Source: JASHSH01 sp036490215 (GTDB lineage Bacteria; Pseudomonadota; Alphaproteobacteria; Rhodospirillales; Magnetospirillaceae). From it: a DNA stretch of 64,000 bases. Positions 17,350 through 25,178 of the stretch are shown piece by piece. The notes under the pieces are model-generated. The model saw only the letters and a program-made list of their open reading frames with translations, was not told the origin of the DNA and ran no database searches. Within the stretch, counting starts at the first letter, position 1; each line of letters opens with the position of its first letter. Made by a program: the position numbers and the translations under genes. The stretch spans positions 1 through 64,000 of the forward strand of contig DASXEH010000054.1 of NCBI GenBank assembly GCA_036490215.1, read 5' to 3'.

Positions 17350-19059
17350 ATGAGCGGGGGTCGAGCAGAATTCGAGATCCTTGCCTTGCGCGATGAGCGT
17401 TGGGTGCTGGAAGAAACGCGCGAGACCGAATCGGCCGCGCGACAAGTCGCGAAGGGTGTCCTGAACAAGCCGCGCGTCGGCGGTGTGAAGGTCGTCAAAT
17501 CGTGGCATCGCGCCGATGGTCAGACGACCGAAACGGTAGTCCTCGAAGAGACGCGCGCCGTTGCCGATCCGCCGGTCACCATCGTTCCCATCGACGAAGC
17601 GCCGCAGTGCTCGCAGCTCAGCGATTTCTATAAGCTCGACAGCCGCCTCACCATGGGGCGGCTGCTGCGCAAATATGTCGAGCAGGTCTTCCTGACGCCC
17701 ACCGAGCTGATGCACAACTACAAGGCGCTGAAGAAGCTTCAGGAAGCCGATACGCTCTACCCGTCGGCAGTCGATCGCGTCGCCAGCGTACAGGCCAAGG
17801 CCGCGGGGACCGATGCCAAGGTTCGGCGCGACGAACTCCACAAATTCGCCGCCCAGGCCAGCCAGCGCGTGCGCAAGGTCGAGGAAAGCGGTTCGCTGCC
17901 GGATATCAAGGGCACCGATTTCAAAGCGAGCTATGAGCGGGTCAAGCGCATGGCGCCGCCCGACGAGGCCGCTTATATGGGTCTGGTCGTGCTCTGCCGC
18001 GATCTGGTTCAGCACCGCGACTGGCTGGCCAAGCTTGCGCGCATCGCCGAACTGATCCAGCCCGATGGCGAAGAAGAAATCCTGACGCTGTTCGATCGCG
18101 TGATGGCCGATCTGGTCGCGACGCCGGCGGCGCTGCAGGACATTCTCGGCGCGCACCGCAATCTCGGCGCGGCTTTGAGTGCGATCATCGATCTGCACGA
18201 TAACGGCACGCCGGCCGAAAAGAGCGACGCGCGCGATGAGATTGCCAAGATCGGGCCGCTGATCGCCAGCGGCCGGATGCGCGAGACGCGGATTTCGTTG
18301 ATCGAACGCCTATGCAGGCAGCTCGGCAGCTCGCAGCCCTTGTCGCGCAATGACCCCGATAAGGAACGCGACACGATCAAGGAAGTGATCGGCAAGCTGT
18401 TCCGCGCCAACGGCATTCTCGGCGGCCCCGATGCGGCTGCGGCGATGACGCGGCGCTATGTCTATCTGCAGGAAGGCGGTGGTCTCACCGCGCTCAAGAA
18501 TTCGGTCGGCGGCGTCTGCGGGTCGATGAAAGACCTGCTCGACCGCGTGATCTATCTGCTCGAACTGGCCAAGAGCGAACTCGGCAAGGATCTGCGCGAG
18601 ACGATCAGTAGCCAGCTGAGCCTGTTGATCGAAGTCAACGATTTGAGCTCGCTCGCGCCCGAAGCCAAGGACGTGACCGAGAAGCTGTTTGCCGTGAAGC
18701 GCATCTTCGAAGCCCTGAAGGGCGATGGCGCCAAGGGCCTACCCGATGAGGAGCGCGCGCGCTTGGTCGAGCGGCTGGATACGCTGCTGGCCGAGTTCAT
18801 CAAGCGCGAAGGCATCATCGAGAAGCTCGATAATCCCCAGGCACCGCTGCGCGATCGCGCCATGCGTCTCGTCGAGTTCTGCGGTTCAGGCATTCTTCCC
18901 GATGGCCGCGCGCTGCGTGCCGCACGCGAACGCGTGGTGACGCATCTGCGTCAGCCCAATTTCGACCGCGCCCTGATCGAAGGCATGACCGACCCGGCCA
19001 AATGCGCAGAGCTTCTCCGCGATTTCCATGGCCGGCTGGTGCGCGCGGGGTTTAGGTAA
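17350..19059 (+). CDS. Conserved helical protein of unknown function
   Basis: A 569-aa soluble protein that I do not recognise. Residues 1-80 look like a small alpha/beta domain (EFEILALRDERWVLEETRETESAARQ), followed by a short linker and then about 450 residues of charged amphipathic helices without membrane segments or a signal peptide. GC content and codon use match the surroundings, and the gene is intact. It follows the CNB protein by 80 bases with no terminator in between, so a two-gene unit in which the CNB protein controls or recruits this one is a reasonable inference. Confidence 0.7.
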   Translation: MSGGRAEFEILALRDERWVLEETRETESAARQVAKGVLNKPRVGGVKVVKSWHRADGQTTETVVLEETRAVADPPVTIVPIDEAPQCSQLSDFYKLDSRLTMGRLLRKYVEQVFLTPTELMHNYKALKKLQEADTLYPSAVDRVASVQAKAAGTDAKVRRDELHKFAAQASQRVRKVEESGSLPDIKGTDFKASYERVKRMAPPDEAAYMGLVVLCRDLVQHRDWLAKLARIAELIQPDGEEEILTLFDRVMADLVATPAALQDILGAHRNLGAALSAIIDLHDNGTPAEKSDARDEIAKIGPLIASGRMRETRISLIERLCRQLGSSQPLSRNDPDKERDTIKEVIGKLFRANGILGGPDAAAAMTRRYVYLQEGGGLTALKNSVGGVCGSMKDLLDRVIYLLELAKSELGKDLRETISSQLSLLIEVNDLSSLAPEAKDVTEKLFAVKRIFEALKGDGAKGLPDEERARLVERLDTLLAEFIKREGIIEKLDNPQAPLRDRAMRLVEFCGSGILPDGRALRAARERVVTHLRQPNFDRALIEGMTDPAKCAELLRDFHGRLVRAGFR

Positions 19060-19079
19060 GAGCCTCGTTTACTTTGTTG

Positions 19080-19259
19080 CGTCATGCCCGGCCTTGTGCC
19101 GGGCATTCACGTCTTTAGAGGTTTCACCACGAAGACACGAAGGTCGCGAAGGACACGAAGGAGATATCTCTTCTTCGTGTTTCCTTCTTGGCTTCGTGTC
19201 TTCGTGGTTAAGCCTTTAAAGGGAAGTCGTGGATGGCCGGGTCCGGCCCGGCCATGACG
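19080..19259. repeat. Composite repeat: family C unit with a family D palindrome nested inside
   Basis: The outer ends, CGTCATGCCCGG and CCGGCCATGACG, match the family C units at 4406 and 45266. In the middle, 19126-19210, lies a second palindrome with ends CACCACGAAGACACGAAG and CTTCGTGTCTTCGTGG. The same inner palindrome is found at 46354-46437. No gene is present in this 245-base gap. Confidence 0.75.
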
Positions 19260-19304
19260 CAAAAAGGGATGATGCCGCGCTTCCCAGATGGCGCACTTCG
19301 CGCG

Positions 19305-20852
19305 TCACTCCATCGCGGCGTGAATGGGCTCGCCGGGTGGTTCCGCGGCGGGTGCGTCTTTCTTCTTCGTGCGCAGCAGGAAGATGAAGGGGAAGACGGC
19401 GACCGTCATCCACATCACCATGCGGAAGTCGTTGAGATAGCCGATGCTGGCCGCTTGGCGTGTGACCTCGGCATCGACCATCGCCATGGTCTGCGCCGAC
19501 AGGTGCCCGGTCGGGCCGGCCATTGCGCGCAAGGCTTGGTTATACGGCGTAATGTTTTCGGCCAGGGTGCTGTGATTGACCTGGATGCTCGAGGTCAGCA
19601 GCGCTTCCACCACCGAAATGCCGATCGACGAGCCGATGTTGCGCATCAGGCTGAACATGGCCGCACCCTCGGTGCGCAGGGTGGTCGGCAGGGTGACGAA
19701 GGCGATCGCGGCCAGCGGCGGAAACACCAGGCCCAGTCCCATGCCCTGCAGCACACCCGAGACGATGATGTCGTTGATGGTGACGTCCAGGTTCCATACC
19801 GTCATCAGCCACATGGACACGAGGACCATGCTGACGCCGGTAAAAATCAAGACGCGCGAGTCGATCTTACCGATCAGCCGGCCGACGAGGATCATCGTCG
19901 TCAACGTCCCGACGCCGCGCGGCGCCATGACAAGACCCGTGGTGACGACCGGGAAGCCCTTCAGCGATTGCAGATAGGGCGGTAGCAAGGTCATCGGCGC
20001 ATACATGATCGCGCCGGCGATGAACATCACCGTCACCGCCGCAACCAGGTTGCGGTCTTTGAACACGCCCGGCGAGATGAAGGGTTTCTCGGCGGTGATC
20101 GAATGGGCGATGAAATAGTAGAGCCCGGCTACGGCCAGCACGCATTCGATAATGACCTCGGTCGAGCCGAACCAGTCCTGGCTTTCACCGCGGTCGAGCA
20201 TCATCTGCAGCGCGCCGATGGCAAGGCTCAGCATGCCGAAGCCGAGTCCGTCGAGCTTGCGCGATTTGTCGATCGGCGTCTCAGGCACGAAGGCAAGGAT
20301 GCCCAGCACGCAGAGGACGCCGACAGGGATGTTGATGTAGAACACCCAGCGCCAGTTCCAGTTCTCGGTCAGCCAGCCGCCCAGGGTCGGGCCCAAAATC
20401 GGCCCTACCATCACGCCCATGCCCCACAACGCCATCGCCTTGCCGTGTTCGGCGGGCGGCGTCGTGTCGAGCAGAGTGGATTGCGAAAGCGGGACCAGCG
20501 CCGCGCCGAACACGCCTTGCAGCAGGCGGAACAGGATCATCTGTTCGAGCGATTGCGCCGCACCGCAGAGCATCGAGGTAGCGGTGAATCCGATCACCGC
20601 GGTCGCGAACAGCTTCTTGCGGCCGAAGCGGCCAGCCAGCCAGCCGGTCAGTGGCGTCATGATCGCCGCTGCGACGATATAGGAGGTCAGCACCCAGGAG
20701 ATCTGATCCTGAGTGGCCGACAGACTGCCTTGCATATGCGGCAGGGCCACATTGGCGATGGTGGTGTCGAGCACCTGCATCACCGTGGCGGCCATGATCG
20801 AGACACTGATCATGGGCCGGTTGAGCGGCCGCGATGCGGACGCGGCAGTCAT
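19305..20852 (-). CDS. emrB: DHA2 multidrug efflux permease (EmrB/QacA type)
   Basis: A 515-aa inner-membrane drug/proton antiporter with about 14 helices. Family motifs are visible: GWLAGRFGRKKLF (motif A), VMQVLDTTIANVALP at the first helix (motif D1), and GPILGPTLGGWL (motif C). It works with EmrA and an outer-membrane channel to export drugs or toxic lipophiles. Four bases separate it from emrA, and marR lies at the head of the operon. The outer-membrane partner is not in this window. Confidence 0.93.
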   Translation of the reverse strand: MTAASASRPLNRPMISVSIMAATVMQVLDTTIANVALPHMQGSLSATQDQISWVLTSYIVAAAIMTPLTGWLAGRFGRKKLFATAVIGFTATSMLCGAAQSLEQMILFRLLQGVFGAALVPLSQSTLLDTTPPAEHGKAMALWGMGVMVGPILGPTLGGWLTENWNWRWVFYINIPVGVLCVLGILAFVPETPIDKSRKLDGLGFGMLSLAIGALQMMLDRGESQDWFGSTEVIIECVLAVAGLYYFIAHSITAEKPFISPGVFKDRNLVAAVTVMFIAGAIMYAPMTLLPPYLQSLKGFPVVTTGLVMAPRGVGTLTTMILVGRLIGKIDSRVLIFTGVSMVLVSMWLMTVWNLDVTINDIIVSGVLQGMGLGLVFPPLAAIAFVTLPTTLRTEGAAMFSLMRNIGSSIGISVVEALLTSSIQVNHSTLAENITPYNQALRAMAGPTGHLSAQTMAMVDAEVTRQAASIGYLNDFRMVMWMTVAVFPFIFLLRTKKKDAPAAEPPGEPIHAAME

Positions 20853-20856
20853 GGCT

Positions 20857-21993
20857 TTAGCCCTTGGCCTTGTCGGACTTCGAGGTCAGGAAGCCCGGCA
20901 GCAGGTCCGACAGCGTGTGCTTGCCGCCGGTGGTGATCTCGACATCGGCACTCATGCCCGAGCGCAGTTCCGGATCGCCGGGTTGCTGGTCGATGGCGAT
21001 GCGCACCGGAATGCGCTGCACCACCTTCACCCAGTTGCCGCTGGCGTTCTGCGCCGGCAGCAGCGCGAACTCGGCGCCGGTGGCGGCAGCGATGCTGGCC
21101 ACATGGCCCTTGAACGGATGGTTCGGGTAGGTGTCCACGGTCACGGTCACCGGCTGGCCGGGCTTCACGCCGGTCAGGTCGGTTTCCTTGAAGTTGGCTT
21201 CGACGCGGACATCGTCGGTCGAGATCACATCGAACAGCGGCATGCCGGCCTGGGCCCAAGCGCCGGGCTGCAGGTCTTCGCGGGCGACGAGGGCATTACC
21301 CGGTGCGGTCACTTCGGTATAGGAGAGTTCGAGCACCGCGCGGTCATGGGCCGCGATCGCCGCCTTGACCTTGGGATGTTCGTCGGTCGCACGATTGACG
21401 TCACCGCCGAGGGCTTGCAGGGTCTGATTGACCTGCTGCTCGGTCGCGTCGCCCAGGAAGCGCGCCATATCCATGAAGTTATGGACCTGCTCGTACTTCG
21501 ACACCGACACGTCATGGCTGTTCACCAATTCGTGCTGGCGACCATATTCCTTGGTCCAATAATCTTGCGAATCGCGGGCAGCCTTCAGTTCGGCTTCGCG
21601 CGACTTGTAGGCAGCCTTCAGCGATTCGATATCGAGTCGCGCCGCGTTCAGCTCGGCCGTGGTACGTTCCACCGCCAGCTCATAAGGCTGGGGGTCGATG
21701 CGGAACAGCAGCTGCCCGCTCTTGATCGGCTGGTTTTCGGCCACGTCGACTTCGGTGACGCGGCCCGAGACGCGCGGCACCACCTGAATCTTATCGGCAC
21801 GCACATAGGCGTCGTCGGTCGAGGCGACACCGCCGGTCTGCAGCCAGATGCCGACGGCAACAACGGCAATGACGATCGGAACGATGACCAGCAGCACGAG
21901 GCGGCGCAGGCCGCGGCGCAGGCTGCGCTTGCGGCGCGCTGCGGCCTCGGCGGCCATATCATCGGGAACGGAAATAGGACGAGCATCATTCAT
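20857..21993 (-). CDS. emrA: Membrane fusion protein EmrA
   Basis: A 378-aa HlyD-family periplasmic adaptor. One membrane helix (about 30-50, LVLLVIVPIVIAVVAVGIWL) is followed by a lipoyl/barrel-sandwich segment (VSGRVTEVDVAENQPIKSGQ), a coiled-coil hairpin (about 95-210) and a beta-barrel. It links the EmrB pump to an outer-membrane channel. It sits between marR and emrB in one operon. The hairpin length is normal for the family. Confidence 0.93.
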   Translation of the reverse strand: MNDARPISVPDDMAAEAAARRKRSLRRGLRRLVLLVIVPIVIAVVAVGIWLQTGGVASTDDAYVRADKIQVVPRVSGRVTEVDVAENQPIKSGQLLFRIDPQPYELAVERTTAELNAARLDIESLKAAYKSREAELKAARDSQDYWTKEYGRQHELVNSHDVSVSKYEQVHNFMDMARFLGDATEQQVNQTLQALGGDVNRATDEHPKVKAAIAAHDRAVLELSYTEVTAPGNALVAREDLQPGAWAQAGMPLFDVISTDDVRVEANFKETDLTGVKPGQPVTVTVDTYPNHPFKGHVASIAAATGAEFALLPAQNASGNWVKVVQRIPVRIAIDQQPGDPELRSGMSADVEITTGGKHTLSDLLPGFLTSKSDKAKG

Positions 21994-22026
21994 GGCAAAA
22001 CCGTATCTGTGAATTCAGTTAATGGG

Positions 22027-22485
22027 TCAGGCGATGGCGAATTCGGATTTGGCGCGGGTGGCGTTTTCGGCCATCCGGTCCATAACCTTGCGCACCACGT
22101 GAATCTCGTCTTCGTCGACCCCGTCGAAGAACTCAGCCCGCAACTCTTCGGCAATGCGGTTGATCGTCTTCAGCACCGGCCGCGCCTTGGCGGTCAGATG
22201 CAGGGTATTGGCGCGCCGGTCGGTCGGCGAGGGGCGGCGTTCGACCAGACCGCTGCGCTCGAGATTGTCGAGCAGGCGGACCAGTGTCGGACCCTCGATC
22301 CCCATATATTCGGCCAGTGCGCGCTGCGTGATGCCCTCGCCATGACGGTCGAGATGGAACAGCGTGCGCCATGTGGCCTGGCTCAGGCCCAACGGACGCA
22401 TGCGCTGGTCCATCGCCTGGGTGCATAGGCGCTTAGCATCGGCTATGGCAAAGCCGAGGTCGCGACGGGAATCCGATTTGGTCAT
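22027..22485 (-). CDS. MarR-family regulator of the emrAB operon
   Basis: A 152-aa winged-helix repressor. The wing region reads RSGLVERRPSPTDRRANTLHLTAKA, which is diagnostic of MarR, and the recognition helix region is EGITQRALAEYMGIEGPTLVRLLDNLE. It is the first gene of a marR-emrA-emrB operon and most likely represses it, releasing on binding a small aromatic or lipophilic compound. A perfect palindrome TAGCATGCTA lies about 12-21 bases upstream of its ATG and is a candidate operator. Confidence 0.93.
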   Translation of the reverse strand: MTKSDSRRDLGFAIADAKRLCTQAMDQRMRPLGLSQATWRTLFHLDRHGEGITQRALAEYMGIEGPTLVRLLDNLERSGLVERRPSPTDRRANTLHLTAKARPVLKTINRIAEELRAEFFDGVDEDEIHVVRKVMDRMAENATRAKSEFAIA

Positions 22486-22487
22486 AA

Positions 22488-22508
22488 GCTAATAACTAGC
22501 ATGCTAAT
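22488..22508. promoter_or_regulatory. Candidate MarR operator in front of marR-emrAB
   Basis: The perfect 10-bp palindrome TAGCATGCTA occupies 22497-22506, flanked by two direct GCTAAT copies. It is 12-21 bases upstream of the marR ATG, where binding would block transcription start or elongation. MarR sites are usually such AT-rich palindromes. No experiment supports it. Confidence 0.45.
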
Positions 22509-22618
22509 CATTTCCTTACCATTGCAGCTTTGGCATAGTTGCCCCGCGCCCTTTTGCCCCCCATATTGAAACCGTTGCGTTCGTTTCCCTTTTTCGCCAT
22601 TTGCACGCGGTGATGCTC

Positions 22619-22924
22619 ATGCAGACCGAAAACAAACTCTTCGACGATTTCGCTCGCCTCGCCGGCGGCGCGTTCAACGCCTTCGGTGCGCTGAAGTCCG
22701 AACTCGAAGCGCAGATGCGCCAGCATATGGAGACGCTGCTCGCGAAAATGAAGCTGGTCACGCGCGAAGAATTCGACGCGATGCAGGCGATGTTGACGAA
22801 GGCGCGCGAAGAGCAGGCGGCACTCGCCGCACGCGTCGCTGCACTCGAACTCGACGCATCGTCTTCGAACGAGTCCGGTGATCAGCGTCACAACTTCCGT
22901 CCGTCTGAGCCATCGGAATCGTGA
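22619..22924 (+). CDS. ubiK: Ubiquinone biosynthesis accessory factor UbiK (BMFP domain)
   Basis: A protein of about 101 aa of the BMFP/YqiC family: an amphipathic N-terminus (NKLFDDFARLAGGAFNAFGALKSE) and a C-terminal coiled coil (TREEFDAMQAMLTKAREEQAALAARVAALE). UbiK assists the soluble Ubi metabolon in bacteria. ATG 22619 gives the usual family start MQTENKLFDD; TTG 22601 and ATG 22613 lie just upstream in frame. The C-terminal 25 residues are polar and disordered. Confidence 0.85.
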   Translation: MQTENKLFDDFARLAGGAFNAFGALKSELEAQMRQHMETLLAKMKLVTREEFDAMQAMLTKAREEQAALAARVAALELDASSSNESGDQRHNFRPSEPSES

Positions 22925-23132
22925 TCGCGCGTCTCATGTGATGCGGTGCGGATTTTTTTGATTTCTGACCCGTCGTTCAAAAGTTTTGCACCGGAATTTT
23001 CGTTTCGGCGGCATTCGACTCTTGCGTCTGAAATCAAGCGTCTGTACCCTACCGTTAGTGCTGAGGCGGTCGCTGCCTACAATCGATAGGCGCTGCTCAG
23101 CGCCCTGGATCGACGGCCTTGGGTGCCCTCGT

Positions 23133-23636
23133 ATGACCATTTCCGTAGCAGTTGAAGAATCGGCGGCGGCGAATCCCCTCGACGTCGTCGAACAAGTCGT
23201 TTCGGCTAATGATTGGGCGTTTGATCGCCGCAACGAAGACGAGATGGCGGTCGAAGTACCCGGCAAATGGTGCGACTACAGCCTCTATTTCGCGTGGCGC
23301 CAGGATGCCGGTGCGCTGCATTTTACCTGCGCCTTCGATATGCGCGTTCAGCAGGCGAAACGCCGCGAGACCAATGATCTCCTCGTTCAGGTGAACGAGA
23401 AATTGTGGCTCGGGCATTTCGGCCTGTGGGCCGATGAAGGCGTGCCGATGTTTCGCCATGCGATCCTGCTGCGCGGCAACGGCCAGGCCAGCAGCGAACA
23501 GATCGAAGACTTGGTGGATATCGCACTCAGCGAGTGTGAGCGCTTCTATCCCGCATTCCAGTTCGTCATCTGGGGCGGCAAATCGGCCGACGACGCGATC
23601 CAGGCCGCTTTGCTCGATACCGTCGGGGAAGCGTGA
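23133..23636 (+). CDS. YbjN-domain protein
   Basis: A 167-aa protein of the YbjN / type III secretion chaperone-like fold. Family features are PLDVVEQVVSANDWAFDR at the start, WCDYSLYFAWRQDAGALHFTC in the middle and QIEDLVDIALSECERFYPAF at the end. YbjN homologues are general stress or chaperone-like factors of unclear biochemical role. Its stop overlaps the GTG start of proC, so the two are coupled. The ATG at 23133 is the start that gives the family length. Confidence 0.85.
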   Translation: MTISVAVEESAAANPLDVVEQVVSANDWAFDRRNEDEMAVEVPGKWCDYSLYFAWRQDAGALHFTCAFDMRVQQAKRRETNDLLVQVNEKLWLGHFGLWADEGVPMFRHAILLRGNGQASSEQIEDLVDIALSECERFYPAFQFVIWGGKSADDAIQAALLDTVGEA

Positions 23637-24430
23637 CCCGCATCCTTCTGGTGGGATGCGGCAAGATGGGTGGTGCGATGCTTGAGGGATGGCTCGAGCG
23701 CGGTGCCGCTTCTGCCGATATCATCGTCGTCGAACCGAATGGCCCCGTCGCCGCGCGCGATGGACTGCGCGTGGTGAAGGCGGCGGGCGAGGTTCCTGCC
23801 GATTTCAGCCCTGACGTCGTCGTCCTCGCGGTGAAGCCGCAGATGATGGATGCCGCGTTGCCCCCGCTCGTCGGCTACGCAGGCAAGGCGGTGGTCTTGT
23901 CGATCGCGGCCGGCAAAACGCTCGCCTATTTCGGCAAGGCGCTGGGCGAGGGAACAGCGGTCGTGCGTGCCATGCCTAATACGCCTGCGGCAGTCGGCCG
24001 TGGCATTTCCGTGGCCGTGCCGAATGCCAAGGTCAGTGCCGAGCAGCGCGCGGCCTGCGGCGCGTTGCTATCGGCCGTCGGTGCTGTCGAATGGGTCGAG
24101 GATGAGGGGCTGATGGATGCGGTCACCGCCGTCTCGGGCAGCGGGCCGGCCTATGTCTTCCTCCTGGCCGAGACTTTGGCCGAGGCGGGTGTTGCCGCGG
24201 GGCTACCGCGCCCGCTCGCCGAGAAGCTGGCGCGGGCGACTGTGGTCGGTTCGGGCGAGCTGCTCAATCAGTCGCCGGAAACCGCCGCCAAGCTGCGCGA
24301 GAATGTGACCAGCCCCAACGGGACCACCTTCGCCGCTCTGCAAGTTCTGCGTGTGGAGACGGGAATGCCGGGGCTGATGACCCGGGCCGTGGCCGCCGCT
24401 GCCGCGCGGTCCAAGGAGCTGGCCGGCTGA
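23633..24430 (+). CDS. proC: Pyrroline-5-carboxylate reductase
   Basis: A 265-aa cytosolic NAD(P)H enzyme catalysing the last step of proline synthesis. The Rossmann motif GCGKMGGAMLEGW is at the N-terminus; VVRAMPNTPAAVGRGISV and the C-terminal block (SGSGPAYVF, LRENVTSPNGTT) are the ProC signatures. The start is GTG 23633, which overlaps the ybjN-like stop by four bases. The gene is intact and of normal length. Confidence 0.97.
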   Translation: MTRILLVGCGKMGGAMLEGWLERGAASADIIVVEPNGPVAARDGLRVVKAAGEVPADFSPDVVVLAVKPQMMDAALPPLVGYAGKAVVLSIAAGKTLAYFGKALGEGTAVVRAMPNTPAAVGRGISVAVPNAKVSAEQRAACGALLSAVGAVEWVEDEGLMDAVTAVSGSGPAYVFLLAETLAEAGVAAGLPRPLAEKLARATVVGSGELLNQSPETAAKLRENVTSPNGTTFAALQVLRVETGMPGLMTRAVAAAAARSKELAG

Positions 24431-24478
24431 CCTGCGGCTAATCCCCGGGTAATCCTAAGCAAAACGCCTAAAGTCCGC

Positions 24479-24499
24479 ATTTGCTGCAGCGCAGCAAAT
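24479..24499. promoter_or_regulatory. Candidate PhaR operator upstream of the phasin gene
   Basis: A perfect inverted repeat with 9-bp arms ATTTGCTGC and GCAGCAAAT around a 3-base centre. It contains CTGC-N3-GCAG, the core pattern known for the polyhydroxyalkanoate-responsive repressor PhaR. It lies 70 bases before the phasin start, where PhaR sites are normally found. phaR itself is not in this window. Confidence 0.65.
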
Positions 24500-24568
24500 T
24501 TGATTGACCGGCTTTGTCCACAGGCTTAAGGTGTGTCAACCCTCTATTCCGAGGGTGGAGGAAACCTC

Positions 24569-25126
24569 ATGGGCGAGATGCCAAAGTCCCCGTTCGATTT
24601 CGATGTCAGCAAGTTCTTCGACTTCGGCAAGATGATGGACGTCAGCAAGATGGGGGATTTCGCGAAGATGGGCGACTTCACCAAGATGGGCGATTTCACC
24701 AAGATGTGGGGCAACTTCAACATCCCCGGCGTCGACATGACCAAGATGTTCGGCAACTTCGCCGCGCCTGGCGTCGACATGCAGTCGGTGATGTCGTCAC
24801 AGCGTAAAAACATCGAGGCGCTGACCCAGGCGAATAAACTCGCTCTGGAAGGCATGCAGGCCGTCTTCAAGCGGCAGGCCGAGATCCTGAAGCAGTCGAT
24901 CGAGGAAAGCGCGGCTGCCGGTCGCGATATGGCCTCGGGTTCGGCCCAGGACAAAGTGGCCAAGCAGACCGAGATTGCCAAAGCGGCATTCGAGAAGGCT
25001 TTGAGCAACGCCCGTGAATTGTCGGAGATTGTGGCCAAGGCCAACGGCGAGGCCGTCGAGCTGCTTAATAAGCGCTTTGCAGCCATGCTCGACGAATTCA
25101 AGGACGCCGTCTCGAAGTCCAAGTAA
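24569..25126 (+). CDS. Phasin family protein (PHA granule coat)
   Basis: A 185-aa phasin. The C-terminal ~115 residues carry the phasin_2 pattern, with NIEALTQANKLALEGMQAVFKRQAE followed by long amphipathic helices. The N-terminal 60 residues are an unusual run of short Phe/Met/Lys repeats (KMGDFTKMGDFTKM and two NF-PGVDM blocks). ATG 24569 is preceded by GGAGGA at 6 bases. A PhaR-type palindrome lies upstream, so expression probably follows polyhydroxyalkanoate accumulation. A hairpin follows the gene. Confidence 0.88.
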   Translation: MGEMPKSPFDFDVSKFFDFGKMMDVSKMGDFAKMGDFTKMGDFTKMWGNFNIPGVDMTKMFGNFAAPGVDMQSVMSSQRKNIEALTQANKLALEGMQAVFKRQAEILKQSIEESAAAGRDMASGSAQDKVAKQTEIAKAAFEKALSNARELSEIVAKANGEAVELLNKRFAAMLDEFKDAVSKSK

Positions 25127-25135
25127 TCTGCCGCC

Positions 25136-25158
25136 CCCCGCCTGCACCCGCAGCGGGG
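25136..25158 (+). terminator. Hairpin between the phasin gene and zwf
   Basis: CCCCG and CTGC pair with GCAG and CGGGG across a 4-base loop, with one bulged C, just after the phasin stop. There is no T run, so it may be an attenuating or RNA-stabilising hairpin and not a classical terminator. Its inner part also fits CTGC-N4-GCAG, the PhaR pattern. Confidence 0.4.
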
Positions 25159-25178
25159 AGGCCCGCGTGAGGTGAAGG

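Noticed and set aside
20713..22428. 571-codon plus-strand frame
   Set aside because: Antisense to emrA and parts of marR and emrB, all with clear family motifs.
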